Below are positions 8,260 through 15,899 of a stretch of DNA of 28,765 bases, one piece after another. The notes below the pieces were generated by a model. The model worked only from the letters and a program-made list of their open reading frames with translations, did no database searches and had not been told where the DNA came from. How positions within the stretch are numbered: position 1 is the first letter of the stretch; the number at the start of each line of letters is the position of its first letter. This DNA is from CAYWXK01 sp964462515. GTDB taxonomy: Bacteria > Planctomycetota > Phycisphaerae > Sedimentisphaerales > Anaerobacaceae. Location: NCBI GenBank assembly GCA_964462515.1, contig CAYWXK010000045.1, positions 1-28,765 of the forward strand, given 5' to 3'. The translations under genes were made by a program, and so were the position numbers.

Positions 8260-8307
8260 TTATACTGAAGCTGCCGATTTTTTTCAGTGTTTTTAGAAAG
8301 GTTCAAA

Positions 8308-8583
8308 ATGCGGTTTGGTAAAATAGCATCTATATTTATCGCTATACCCATAGTGACGTTTGTAATCCTTACTTGCCTTCGGCCGGGGTGAGGCAATCCT
8401 ATTGCAGCCCTTGGAGGGTTGCTCATAATCTGCTCAATCCCTCTGGCCTTGATATTCGGCATCCTGGGCATCGTCCTTGATAAGCGCAAGGTGCTTGGAA
8501 TCATTGCCACAGTTATAGCGGGAGGACTCGTTCTCTTTTACGTGGCCATAATTGCCATCGGCATAGTATCTTCCTCGCGGTAA
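8308..8583 (+). CDS. Candidate small membrane selenoprotein (Sec at codon 28)
   Basis: The frame runs from ATG 8308 to TAA 8581-8583, with a single internal TGA at 8389-8391 (codon 28), giving 91 residues if UGA is read as Sec. AGAAAGG lies about seven bases before the ATG. Both sides of the UGA encode one coherent three-helix membrane protein: helix 1 about 6-23, helix 2 about 31-57, a basic DKRK turn (58-61) and helix 3 about 62-87. The short loop between helices 1 and 2 reads CLRPG-U-GNP, putting Cys23 five residues before Sec28; the positive-inside rule places this loop outside the cytoplasm. A hairpin follows the UGA at SECIS-like distance and selB is the upstream neighbour. Alternatives are a Trp codon mutated or misread as TGA, or a pseudogene. 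The family is not recognised; helices 2-3 vaguely resemble DUF4190-like proteins. Confidence 0.7.
8389..8424 (+). promoter_or_regulatory. Putative bacterial SECIS element
   Basis: Directly after the UGA (8389-8391), bases 8404-8410 (GCAGCCC) pair with 8416-8422 (GGGUUGC). This gives a 7-bp stem with one G-U pair and the loop UUGGA (8411-8415). The loop starts 19 bases after the UGA, within the range known for bacterial SECIS elements, and contains GG. An alternative fold pairs 8390-8399 with 8416-8424 (one bulged G), placing the UGA at the base of the stem as in E. coli fdhF. The two folds are mutually exclusive. Confidence 0.6.
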
Positions 8584-8711
8584 TGCAGACACGTAATAAA
8601 TCTAAATTCGAGATGTGAAATCTCAGTTTCCACATTTCTGGTTTTTCTCTCCCAACTCTGTAAATCAAGCTATTGCAAAGTATCACTGGCAGGGATATAA
8701 CATAATTTGCT

Positions 8712-10715
8712 ATGGCGCAGGACGTAAAGAAACGAATAGAGCAATTGCGGGACCAGATTCGAAGGCACGACCACCTCTATTATGTGCTCAACCAGCCTCA
8801 AATAAGCGACCGCCAGTATGATAAGCTCTTTTCCCAGCTAAAGTCATTAGAGCAGGCGAATACGCGGCTTATAACGCCTGATTCGCCCACCCAGCGGGTT
8901 TCGGGACAGCCTCTCGAAGGTTTTGCAACAGTCCGGCACACCGTGCCAATGCTCAGTATCGACAACACCTATAGCCCTGAGGAGCTAAGGGCGTTTGATG
9001 AAAGGATACACAAACAGCTCGGCTCTAAAGATTACAGCTACGTGGTAGAGCTAAAAATTGATGGCCTTGCGATAAGCCTCCGCTACGAAAGAGGTAAGCT
9101 GGTTACGGCGGCAACACGCGGCGACGGCGAAGTGGGCGATGATGTTACCGCAAATGTGCGAACAATAAAGGCCATTCCGCTTGTGCTTCTGGCAGCCAAA
9201 AAAATCCCTGATGTGCTCGAAGTCCGCGGCGAAGTCTATATGCCCACAAAGGCATTTGTCGCATTGAATAAGGTTCGCGCAGAGACCGGCGAACCGCTTT
9301 TTGCAAACCCTCGAAATGCTGCAGCCGGTTCTTTGAAGCTGCTCGATGCAAGAATCACTGCTGAAAGAAAGCTATCGTTTTTCGCTTATGCGACCGGCGA
9401 AATCTCTGAGCCTTTGGCCGAAGACCACTACCGAACATTACAGAAATTTAAGGAGCTGGGTCTGCCTGTCAATCCACTTATCGAAAAAGCAAAAGATATA
9501 AACGAAGTGATAGATATCTGTGCCGGCTGGAGCGAAAAGCGGTCAAAATTAGAATATCTGATTGACGGAATGGTGATAAAGATTAACCGCATCGAGCAGC
9601 GAGACATCCTCGGTGCTACAGGTAGGGCCCCCCGATGGTGCATCTCATACAAATTTGCAGCCGAGCAGGCAGAAACCGTTGTCGAATCAATAGATGTGCA
9701 GGTAGGAAAAACGGGAATTTTAACGCCCGTCGCCAATCTAAAGCCGGTCCTCTTGGCAGGGACAACCGTCAAGCGCGCGAGTTTGCATAACTTTGATGAA
9801 TTGAATCGGCTCGATGTCCGCTGCGGTGACACTGTAGTAATCGAAAAGGCCGGCGAGATAATACCACAGGTAGTGGAGGTAATAAGAGAGCAAAGACCCG
9901 CCAGCGCAGTGTCCTTCAAGCCGCCCAAGAAATGTCCAATCTGTGGCTCTGAGGTCGCCAAAGATAAGGAAGGAGTTTATATCCGCTGCCTTAATCCTAA
10001 CTGTATGGGCCAATTGAAGGAACGCCTCAGATATTTCGCGGGCAGAAACCAGATGGATATCGAAAATCTCGGACCAGCTTTAATTGAGCAATTAGTTGAT
10101 GCCGGTCTGGTAAAGAATTTCGCCGACCTTTACAAATTGCAGAAATCAGACCTGCTTACGCTGGAAAGGATGGCTGACAAAAGCGCTTCCAACGTAATAG
10201 ACGCGATAGAGGAAAGCAAGGCCCGTCCATTATGGCGTTTCATTGCCGCCCTCGGTATCCGCCACATCGGCGGCCAGACGGCGGAAATTCTGGCTGATTA
10301 CTTCGGTTCACTCGAAGCACTTATAAATGCCGACCAGGAGAAAATTCAGACGATTGACCAAATCGGGCCGACTATGGCAAAGAGCGTCTATGAATACTTC
10401 CGCGACCCGAATAATAGGTCCGTGGTAGAACAGTTACTGGATGCCGGAGTAAAGCCGCAGCGGGCAGCAGGCCTTCGCCGCTCGGATAAGCTGGCAGGCA
10501 AAACGATAGTTGTTACTGGCGAGCTTGAGAATTTCACTCGTCAGCAGGTCGAGCAGGAAATCAAGCAGGCCGATGGAAAAGCCTCATCGAGCGTAAGTAA
10601 AAAAACCGACTTTGTGCTGGCCGGCAAAAATGCCGGCAGCAAGCTCGATAAGGCACTCAAGCTGGGAGTTAAAGTAATTAGCGAGCTGGAATTCCTGAAA
10701 ATGCTTGGAAAATGA
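8712..10715 (+). CDS. ligA: NAD-dependent DNA ligase
   Basis: LigA seals nicks in duplex DNA using NAD+ during replication and repair. The 667 residues are of standard length and order. The Ia/adenylation domain has the nucleotidyl lysine in VELKIDGLAIS (K115). Next come an OB fold, a four-cysteine zinc finger (CPICGSEV...CLNPNC), helix-hairpin-helix repeats with IAALGIRHIGGQTA, and a C-terminal BRCT domain with LAGKTIVVTGELENFTR. The ATG at 8712 is placed by the conserved start of the Ia domain (IEQLRDQIRRHDHLYYV); only a weak purine stretch (AGGGA) lies about 20 bases upstream. Nothing suggests it is other than the housekeeping ligase. Confidence 0.96.
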   Translation: MAQDVKKRIEQLRDQIRRHDHLYYVLNQPQISDRQYDKLFSQLKSLEQANTRLITPDSPTQRVSGQPLEGFATVRHTVPMLSIDNTYSPEELRAFDERIHKQLGSKDYSYVVELKIDGLAISLRYERGKLVTAATRGDGEVGDDVTANVRTIKAIPLVLLAAKKIPDVLEVRGEVYMPTKAFVALNKVRAETGEPLFANPRNAAAGSLKLLDARITAERKLSFFAYATGEISEPLAEDHYRTLQKFKELGLPVNPLIEKAKDINEVIDICAGWSEKRSKLEYLIDGMVIKINRIEQRDILGATGRAPRWCISYKFAAEQAETVVESIDVQVGKTGILTPVANLKPVLLAGTTVKRASLHNFDELNRLDVRCGDTVVIEKAGEIIPQVVEVIREQRPASAVSFKPPKKCPICGSEVAKDKEGVYIRCLNPNCMGQLKERLRYFAGRNQMDIENLGPALIEQLVDAGLVKNFADLYKLQKSDLLTLERMADKSASNVIDAIEESKARPLWRFIAALGIRHIGGQTAEILADYFGSLEALINADQEKIQTIDQIGPTMAKSVYEYFRDPNNRSVVEQLLDAGVKPQRAAGLRRSDKLAGKTIVVTGELENFTRQQVEQEIKQADGKASSSVSKKTDFVLAGKNAGSKLDKALKLGVKVISELEFLKMLGK

Positions 10716-10717
10716 TA

Positions 10718-10758
10718 AACACAGACCGACACGGACTAAAACACGGATGAACACGGAC
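10718..10758. repeat. Dispersed ACACGGA-type repeat
   Basis: Directly after the ligA stop the sequence repeats the unit ACACGGA/ACACAGA with variable spacers. Its reverse complement recurs at 11484-11530 before and inside the start of ribD, and a shorter piece lies at 12853-12865. Confidence 0.5.
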
Positions 10759-10922
10759 AATAAAATAACCGAGAAACAGGTGAATTTGTTATATCAAGGA
10801 TTAAGCTACAAAATCCGAGGCGCTGCAATGTTTCCCTGTCTTTTTCATAAAAGACGAAGATGGTAATTGGAGAATCTTTAATTTTTAGCGATGCCGTAAG
10901 CAAACCAAATTCAGGAGAAAAA

Positions 10923-11237
10923 ATGCTTTCCGAAAGGAAAAAAACAGCATTGATTCTGTTTCTGGCCGTGAGCGCCCTTTCAATTGTAATCCTGTTTTGG
11001 CTATTTCCCCGATTTTACCAGAGCGTCTTTGGTAAATTATTGTTTGATATTGGTTTGACCCGTTGGGGATGGATTTATGCTCTTGTGTTGGCGACAGGTG
11101 CAATAGTTGGAACGCTTGCTTGGAAGCCAGACAGTTTAGCACTATTCGTATTCGTGATAATAGTTGCGGTAATAGTACTTATCTGCTCATTTTATTGGCT
11201 CTTTATGATATATGTAGTTACGCACCTAAAGCCTTAG
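10923..11237 (+). CDS. Small three-helix membrane protein of unknown function
   Basis: The chosen ATG (10923) has AGGAG five bases upstream; an in-frame ATG at 10860 lacks a ribosome site. The 104-residue product has a short basic N-terminus (MLSERKK), then hydrophobic helices at about 9-28, 50-66 and 71-100. No family is recognised. It sits between ligA and ribD and ends 12 bases before the next small gene, whose ribosome site overlaps this stop region, so the two are probably cotranscribed. Confidence 0.6.
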   Translation: MLSERKKTALILFLAVSALSIVILFWLFPRFYQSVFGKLLFDIGLTRWGWIYALVLATGAIVGTLAWKPDSLALFVFVIIVAVIVLICSFYWLFMIYVVTHLKP

Positions 11238-11249
11238 GAGATATAACCT

Positions 11250-11399
11250 ATGAAAGTGAACAGAAACGTAAAGTTGCTTCTCAGCGTCGTTCTATTGGGC
11301 TTTTGTGCTCCAGTGCACGCCTTTTCAGATAAAACACACAAGGCACTGATAGAGAATGCAATTCTGAGTTCTGGCTGCGAAATAGCGAATACCAGTTAG
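11250..11399 (+). CDS. Short secreted protein, probably a truncated gene
   Basis: A 49-residue frame begins with a clear signal peptide (MKVNRNVKLLLSVVLLGFCA, cleavage probably after VHA). It continues FSDKTHKALIENAILSSG and ends at a TAG. AGGAG stands nine bases before the ATG. The mature start, with a DKTHKALIENAI motif, resembles the N-terminus of larger exported phospholipase C/S1-nuclease-like proteins, so this may be the stump of one. The TAG is followed by a run of seven T. It could also be a genuine small secreted peptide. Confidence 0.5.
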   Translation: MKVNRNVKLLLSVVLLGFCAPVHAFSDKTHKALIENAILSSGCEIANTS

Positions 11400-11429
11400 G
11401 TTTTTTTATCAATTTTAGCTCAAAGGGTG

Positions 11430-11457
11430 TTGACATAAATCGAATTATTTATACAAA
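11430..11457 (+). promoter_or_regulatory. Probable promoter of ribD
   Basis: A perfect -35 TTGACA (11430-11435) is followed by a 16-base spacer and TACAAA (11452-11457, four of six). Transcription would start near 11464. The leader before ribD is then only about 37-70 bases, too short for an FMN riboswitch, and none is visible. Confidence 0.45.
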
Positions 11458-11483
11458 TGATAGAAAGCAACACATTCCGCATT

Positions 11484-11530
11484 AAAGTCAGTGTGAGTCC
11501 GTGTTAAAGTCAGTGTCAGTCAGTGTTAAA
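11484..11530. repeat. Dispersed GTCAGTGT/GTCCGTGT repeat overlapping the ribD start
   Basis: Units AAAGTCAGTGTGAGTCCGTG and AAAGTCAGTGTCAGTCAGTG follow one another. This is the reverse-complement type of the repeat at 10718-10758. The second unit covers the first codons of ribD. Confidence 0.5.
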
Positions 11531-12652
11531 TATATGCAGATGGCTTTGAGGCTGGCGCAGCGGGGATTAGGCTTGGTTGAGCCAAATCCTGCTGTCGGCT
11601 GCCTCATTGTAAAGGCCAACCAGATTATCGGCAAAGGATGGCACAAGAAATTCGGCGGCCCGCACGCAGAAATAAATGCCTTAGAAGATTGCAAGAACAT
11701 CGGTGTCAATCCACGCGGCGCTACAATGTTCGTTACGCTTGAACCCTGCTGCCATCAAGGCAAAACCGGCCTCTGCACAGAAGCGATAATTGCCGCAGGA
11801 TTGGCAAAGGTTTTCGTCGCAACAATTGACCCATCACAGCATGCCAATGGCAAAGGTATCGAGCAACTTTGCAACTCAGGTATCCAGGTAGAGGTTGGCC
11901 TTTGCCAGACGGAGGCGAAACTACTCAATGCGCCATTTATTAAATTCGCCTCTACGAAAAACTGCTGGGTAACATTGAAATGGGCTCAGAGCATTGACGG
12001 CAAACTTGCCTGGGCACAAAAAAGTGTTGAGGAGGGGTGGATTTCAAATGAACTGAGCAGAAAAGATGTCCAGGGCCTGCGTCAGCGGGTTGGTGCAATA
12101 CTTGTTGGTATAAATACCGTAATTGCCGATGACCCTTTGCTGACCGTCCGGACAAAACCAGACAAAAAAATAACCAGAATCGTTCTGGATAGCTTCCTGC
12201 GGACTCCGCTCATTTGCAATCTGTTTGCGACAGCTAAAAGTAATCCTGTTATAATCTTCGCAAGCGAAAAGTCTGCCCAGGCAAATCCGCAAATTGTGCA
12301 GCAGATTACCGAAAAAGGAGCTGAAGTGCTTGCCTACCCTGAAATACAAGGCAAATCCAATCTACATTTTTTGCTTGACCAGCTTAGTAAGCGTGACATT
12401 GCCCATTTACTTGTCGAGGGCGGGCCAACAGTAATAGCTTCCTTTTTCAAAGAGCAGCTCGCCGACGAAATCTACGTTTATATCGCGCCGAAAATCCTCG
12501 GGACACAAGGCTCCGCCGATATTGCTAAGCCGCTGGCGGAATTGACGTCAAGTGTTGGATTGCACTACGTTGATGTAACGAACTTTGGTGATGATATTCG
12601 CCTCAGAGGCTTTTCTGAAAAGGCGCTTCGAGAACTCTCAATCCAAACATAA
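11501..12652 (+). CDS. ribD: Riboflavin biosynthesis deaminase/reductase RibD
   Basis: RibD carries out the deaminase and reductase steps that convert the GTP-cyclohydrolase II product to 5-amino-6-ribitylamino-uracil phosphate. The 383 residues hold an N-terminal CMP/dCMP-type deaminase with the zinc ligands in GGPHAEINAL (H55, E57) and EPCCHQGKTGLC (C83, C92), then a reductase domain with VTLKWAQSIDGK, VGAILVGINTVIADDP and HLLVEGGPTVIASF. The start is uncertain. GTG 11501 gives ten residues before the conserved YMQMAL, close to the family norm, but those residues come from a dispersed repeat; ATG 11534 gives a slightly short N-terminus. Neither has a good ribosome site. No other rib gene is adjacent. 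Confidence 0.93.
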   Translation: MLKSVSVSVKYMQMALRLAQRGLGLVEPNPAVGCLIVKANQIIGKGWHKKFGGPHAEINALEDCKNIGVNPRGATMFVTLEPCCHQGKTGLCTEAIIAAGLAKVFVATIDPSQHANGKGIEQLCNSGIQVEVGLCQTEAKLLNAPFIKFASTKNCWVTLKWAQSIDGKLAWAQKSVEEGWISNELSRKDVQGLRQRVGAILVGINTVIADDPLLTVRTKPDKKITRIVLDSFLRTPLICNLFATAKSNPVIIFASEKSAQANPQIVQQITEKGAEVLAYPEIQGKSNLHFLLDQLSKRDIAHLLVEGGPTVIASFFKEQLADEIYVYIAPKILGTQGSADIAKPLAELTSSVGLHYVDVTNFGDDIRLRGFSEKALRELSIQT

Positions 12653-12707
12653 GAGGGTTCGACCAGCAAAAAGCCCTTTACAGCTTCAAAATCGGCATTA
12701 TCATATT

Positions 12708-12738
12708 GTGAGTGGTAAACTGTGAGTGGTGAGTGGCG
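12708..12738. repeat. GTGAGTGG direct repeats
   Basis: GTGAGTGG occurs at 12708-12715 and 12722-12729, and GAGTGG again at 12731-12736. Read on the minus strand it gives the THHSQFTTHN-like residues typical of a widespread non-coding repeat. It lies in the 244-base gap between ribD and the next gene, which otherwise holds nothing recognisable. Confidence 0.45.
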
Positions 12739-12896
12739 AATTCACCAATTAACTTTTCGTTTGAAGGGTTTGCGGTGATGATGATGGTAGATAACATAGG
12801 AAATGACAAGGTTTCTTTCGTTCGGCAATAAAACAGTGCGCCATTGTGGTGCGAGTCAGTGTCTGATATAACCAATTGAAAAATACAGGAGGTCTT

Positions 12897-14327
12897 ATGA
12901 AAAAGTCTTTGACCAGACGGCAGTTTCTCGGAACAACCGTGGCAGGCGGTGCATTGCTGACAACCAATATAATTACCCCCTGGCTTTTTGCAGGCGAGGA
13001 CAGGGATTTTCCAAAACTGCCGCCCGTGAAAATCTACAAGGTCTATGCCGGTCGCACAGGCGATATGTATCTGGCCCGGCCAACCGAAGAAGTTGACAGG
13101 CTCGAAAAATACTTTGCCCAAATGGAGAAAAAACTCGGCGATGTAAAATTCATAGGCGGCGACCTGATTCCTCCAGGTGAAACAGACCAGGTGGCGGCCA
13201 AAGTCCGTGATGCAGATGCCGTGTTGTTGATTCATCTTTCCGCACACGGAGGAGATGCGCCGGTGCTCGGGAAGATTATTGATGTGGGCCTTCCCACCGT
13301 GCTTTTCTCCCAGCCTTTCAGCGGCCACGGATGGATGTATTTCCCTCAATGGCATAAGGAGCACAAAAAGGTCGTTCTATTACCCACAAGCGACTGGTCG
13401 GAGCTTGACCGCGTTGTGCCTTTGCTGCGTGTACCGGCCTGGCTGAAACAGACGCGAATCATCGTGGTTGGCCAACCCAATGGCACTGCCTCTTCCTGCT
13501 CAGCCGAAGCGGTAAAAAAGGCTCTTGGCGCAGAGCTTGTTCCCGTCAGCAACGACAAAGTAATGGAATATTACACGGCTATCGACCCCAAGGCCGCCGA
13601 GACCGAAGCAGAGCAATACTGGATAGCCCAGGCAAAACGAATTGTTGAGCCAGGTCGCCAGGAAATCATCAACTCAACCCGGCTGTTTCTGGCAGTGAAA
13701 AATCTAATGATTGAGCAAAACGCACAGGCAATTGCCAGCTCGCATTGTATGGGTGAGCCGAGAGGCTGCCTGACGTTCAGCAAGCTTAACGACCTCGGTT
13801 TCGTGGGTGCCTGCGAAGGTGATATGGATTCGACCCTGACAATGCTGATGTTTGCATACGCATTTCGCGCTCCCGGATTTATCAGCGACCCTGTGGTTGA
13901 TACCGCCAAAAACGCTCTGGTGCATTTCCATTGCACCTGCGCCACAAAGATGGACGGCCCTGACGGCAAACGTCTCCCATTCACCATCCGAACCCAGACC
14001 GACAGCAAAGGCGGCGTGTCGCTTGAGGTGGAAAATCGCGTCGGCCAGCCCATAACCTGCGCCAAGTTAATCGACCTCGACAAAATGTTGATTTCAACGG
14101 GAAAAATCATCGAGACAAGCACAAGCCCGATGGCCTGCCGCACCCAGTTCGCTATGAGTGTGCCTGATGCCAGGAGAATGTTCCTTAACTGGGGCGCCGA
14201 TGTTATCAAAGGCGATGTTATGACCCTTTTGCATAGAGCGGTTTTCTACGGCGACTTTATGGAGCCAGTCAGAAATCTGGGAGACTTGATGGGATTCAAA
14301 ACTATCGAGGAGGGCGGCATTACGTAG
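12897..14327 (+). CDS. Tat-exported L-fucose/L-arabinose isomerase-like protein
   Basis: The ATG at 12897 has AGGAGG four bases upstream and is preferred over an in-frame ATG at 12876. The 476-residue product opens with a twin-arginine leader (LTRRQFLGTTVAGGALLTTN). The remainder looks like the L-fucose/L-arabinose isomerase superfamily: an alternating alpha/beta N-terminal part, then SSHCMGEPRGCLTFSKLND, GACEGDMDSTLTMLM with its acidic residues, and ALVHFHCTC before a beta-rich C-terminal domain. True FucI/AraA enzymes are cytoplasmic, so an exported homologue is atypical. Its reaction is unknown; sugar isomerisation or sugar binding is possible. It is followed after 103 bases, including a dispersed repeat, by a Gfo/Idh/MocA gene on the same strand. 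Confidence 0.72.
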   Translation: MKKSLTRRQFLGTTVAGGALLTTNIITPWLFAGEDRDFPKLPPVKIYKVYAGRTGDMYLARPTEEVDRLEKYFAQMEKKLGDVKFIGGDLIPPGETDQVAAKVRDADAVLLIHLSAHGGDAPVLGKIIDVGLPTVLFSQPFSGHGWMYFPQWHKEHKKVVLLPTSDWSELDRVVPLLRVPAWLKQTRIIVVGQPNGTASSCSAEAVKKALGAELVPVSNDKVMEYYTAIDPKAAETEAEQYWIAQAKRIVEPGRQEIINSTRLFLAVKNLMIEQNAQAIASSHCMGEPRGCLTFSKLNDLGFVGACEGDMDSTLTMLMFAYAFRAPGFISDPVVDTAKNALVHFHCTCATKMDGPDGKRLPFTIRTQTDSKGGVSLEVENRVGQPITCAKLIDLDKMLISTGKIIETSTSPMACRTQFAMSVPDARRMFLNWGADVIKGDVMTLLHRAVFYGDFMEPVRNLGDLMGFKTIEEGGIT

Positions 14328-14333
14328 AATCAA

Positions 14334-14403
14334 CCCCGTTAGAAAGGGGCTTTTGCCGCAAGGCATTCCCAAGCGGACTAATGGGGTCAACTTTCTAACG
14401 GAG
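14334..14403. repeat. CCCCGTTAG/CTAACGG repeat with long insert, copy C
   Basis: CCCCGTTAGAAAG (14334-14346) and CTTTCTAACGGAG (14391-14403) are inverted arms around about 44 bases that contain a smaller hairpin (TTGCCGCAAGGC). It fills most of the gap between two Tat-protein genes. Confidence 0.6.
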
Positions 14404-14430
14404 TCAACTGTCGGTAGGAGAAAATTCACT

Positions 14431-15777
14431 ATGAGTGAAACTAAGAGAAAAAGCACATCGCGTCGTGAGTTTTTGAAGAACAGCAGTAGGATTGCCTTAA
14501 GCTCAACACTGGTTGGTGCAGGCGCTGCTCGAATCTGGGCAGCAGAGAACAATACTATCAAGCTGGCATTGGTGGGTTGCGGAGGCCGAGGCACCGGCGC
14601 TGTTGCCGACGCCTTCTCAACGACCGGCGGCCCGGTGAAGCTCTACGCAATGGCCGACCTGTTCGAGAGTCGCTTACAGGGCAGCTTAAATAGCTTGACG
14701 AAGGATTTTCAGGACAAGCTTGATGTGCCGCCTGAGCGCCGGTTCGTTGGCTTCGATGCCTATAAGAAAGCGATAGACTGCCTGGGGCAGGGCGATGTCG
14801 TGCTGCTCACCACTCACGCGGCCTTTCGTCCACTCCAATTCGAGTATGCCGTCAAGAAAGGCGTGAACGTCTTTATGGAAAAGTCGTTCGCAGTGGATTC
14901 GCCCGCTGTGCGTCGTCTGCTCAAGGCAGCCGAAGTTTCCGAGCAGAAGAATCTGAAGGTCGGCGTTGGTTTTATGTGGCGCCACTCTAAGGCACGGCAG
15001 GAAGTAATTCAGCGGATTCACAATGGTGCCATCGGCCAGGTGCACACATTGCGAATATACCGCGTACATGGGCCTGTCCACTGCCCGCGCCGGCAGCAGA
15101 ACGTCAACGAGCTGGTATTCCAGCTCCAGAATCCAAACAGCTTCACGTGGGTATCATCCGGATTTTTCATCGACTGGCACTGCCATAATATCGACGTGGC
15201 CTGCTGGGTCAAGGGCGCCTGGCCGGTCGCGGCGCAGGGAATGGGCGGACGCTCCTACAAGGAGGCAGGTAACCAGTTCGACCACTATACGGTCGAATAC
15301 ACCTTTGCCGATGGAACGAAGCTGTTTGCATTCTCGCGGCATATAAGCGGTTGCTGGGAGACTTACTCCGATTATGCCCACGGCTCAAAGGGTTCGGCTG
15401 TGATTATGACGAATCTGGGCGAGCCGCAGCCGAAAATATACAAGAGCCATAATATGGCCAAAGAAGAGCTGGTCTGGGAATATGGTCAGCCCGACTGCAA
15501 TCCCTACCAGGCCGAATGGCAGGTGCTTCTGGATGCTGTCCGGCAGGATAAGCCGCACAACGAGGCCAGGCGAGCAGGCGAGGCGGACGTGGCTGCATTG
15601 ATGGGACGTATGGCGACCCATACCGGCCAGTTAATCAGTTGGGAGCAGGCGTTGAATTCTGACTTTCAGTTTGTAAAGGACATTGACAATATGACCTTCG
15701 ACAGCCCTGCTCCAATCCAAGAAGGACCAGATGGTCTATATCCAGCCCCGCAGCCAGGCGTTTCGAAAGAGTATTGA
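14431..15777 (+). CDS. Tat-exported Gfo/Idh/MocA oxidoreductase (EKS variant)
   Basis: The ATG at 14431 has AGGAG about ten bases upstream, giving 448 residues. A Tat leader (SRREFLKNSSRIALSS, cleavage near WAAEN) precedes an NAD(P)-binding Rossmann domain with LALVGCGGRGTGA (45-57). The usual EKP catalytic motif reads EKS (E150-K151-S152). A substrate-binding alpha/beta domain follows, with WHCHNIDVACWVKGAWP carrying the family's conserved His/Asp. It is a close paralogue of the genes at 21273-22658 and 24282-25646, sharing FVGFDAYKKAIDCL. Such exported proteins are thought to oxidise or otherwise process sugars with a cofactor loaded before export; the substrate is unknown. A strong terminator follows. 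Confidence 0.85.
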   Translation: MSETKRKSTSRREFLKNSSRIALSSTLVGAGAARIWAAENNTIKLALVGCGGRGTGAVADAFSTTGGPVKLYAMADLFESRLQGSLNSLTKDFQDKLDVPPERRFVGFDAYKKAIDCLGQGDVVLLTTHAAFRPLQFEYAVKKGVNVFMEKSFAVDSPAVRRLLKAAEVSEQKNLKVGVGFMWRHSKARQEVIQRIHNGAIGQVHTLRIYRVHGPVHCPRRQQNVNELVFQLQNPNSFTWVSSGFFIDWHCHNIDVACWVKGAWPVAAQGMGGRSYKEAGNQFDHYTVEYTFADGTKLFAFSRHISGCWETYSDYAHGSKGSAVIMTNLGEPQPKIYKSHNMAKEELVWEYGQPDCNPYQAEWQVLLDAVRQDKPHNEARRAGEADVAALMGRMATHTGQLISWEQALNSDFQFVKDIDNMTFDSPAPIQEGPDGLYPAPQPGVSKEY

Positions 15778-15802
15778 AGGAATGTTGAAAAGTGCAAAGT
15801 GA

Positions 15803-15840
15803 AAAACTGTTGAAGTTTGGGATTCAACAGTTTTAAGTTT
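15803..15840 (+). terminator. Rho-independent terminator-like hairpin
   Basis: AAAACTGTTGAA (15803-15814) pairs perfectly with TTCAACAGTTTT (15823-15834) across an 8-base loop and is followed by T-rich sequence. It lies 25 bases after the oxidoreductase stop and separates that gene from the GH5 gene. Confidence 0.6.
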
Positions 15841-15899
15841 TATTCTTCTCTATTTATGAAATCGGACTTTCTTATATTTTTGAATATTGGAGGTTCATT

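Noticed and set aside
8142..8510. Minus-strand ORF opposite the UGA-containing gene
   Set aside because: It is antisense to a coherent membrane protein with promoter and ribosome site, and its product resembles no family.
10860..10922. Upstream ATG extension of the three-helix membrane protein
   Set aside because: No ribosome site at 10860, whereas AGGAG directly precedes the ATG at 10923.
12653..12672. GGTTCGA motif suggesting a tRNA (possibly tRNA-Sec)
   Set aside because: No acceptor, D or anticodon stems can be built around it. No selC-like sequence was found in any gap.
12678..13364. Long minus-strand ORF across the FucI-like gene start
   Set aside because: It is antisense to a clear Tat-protein gene, and its THHSQFTTHN end comes from a repeat.
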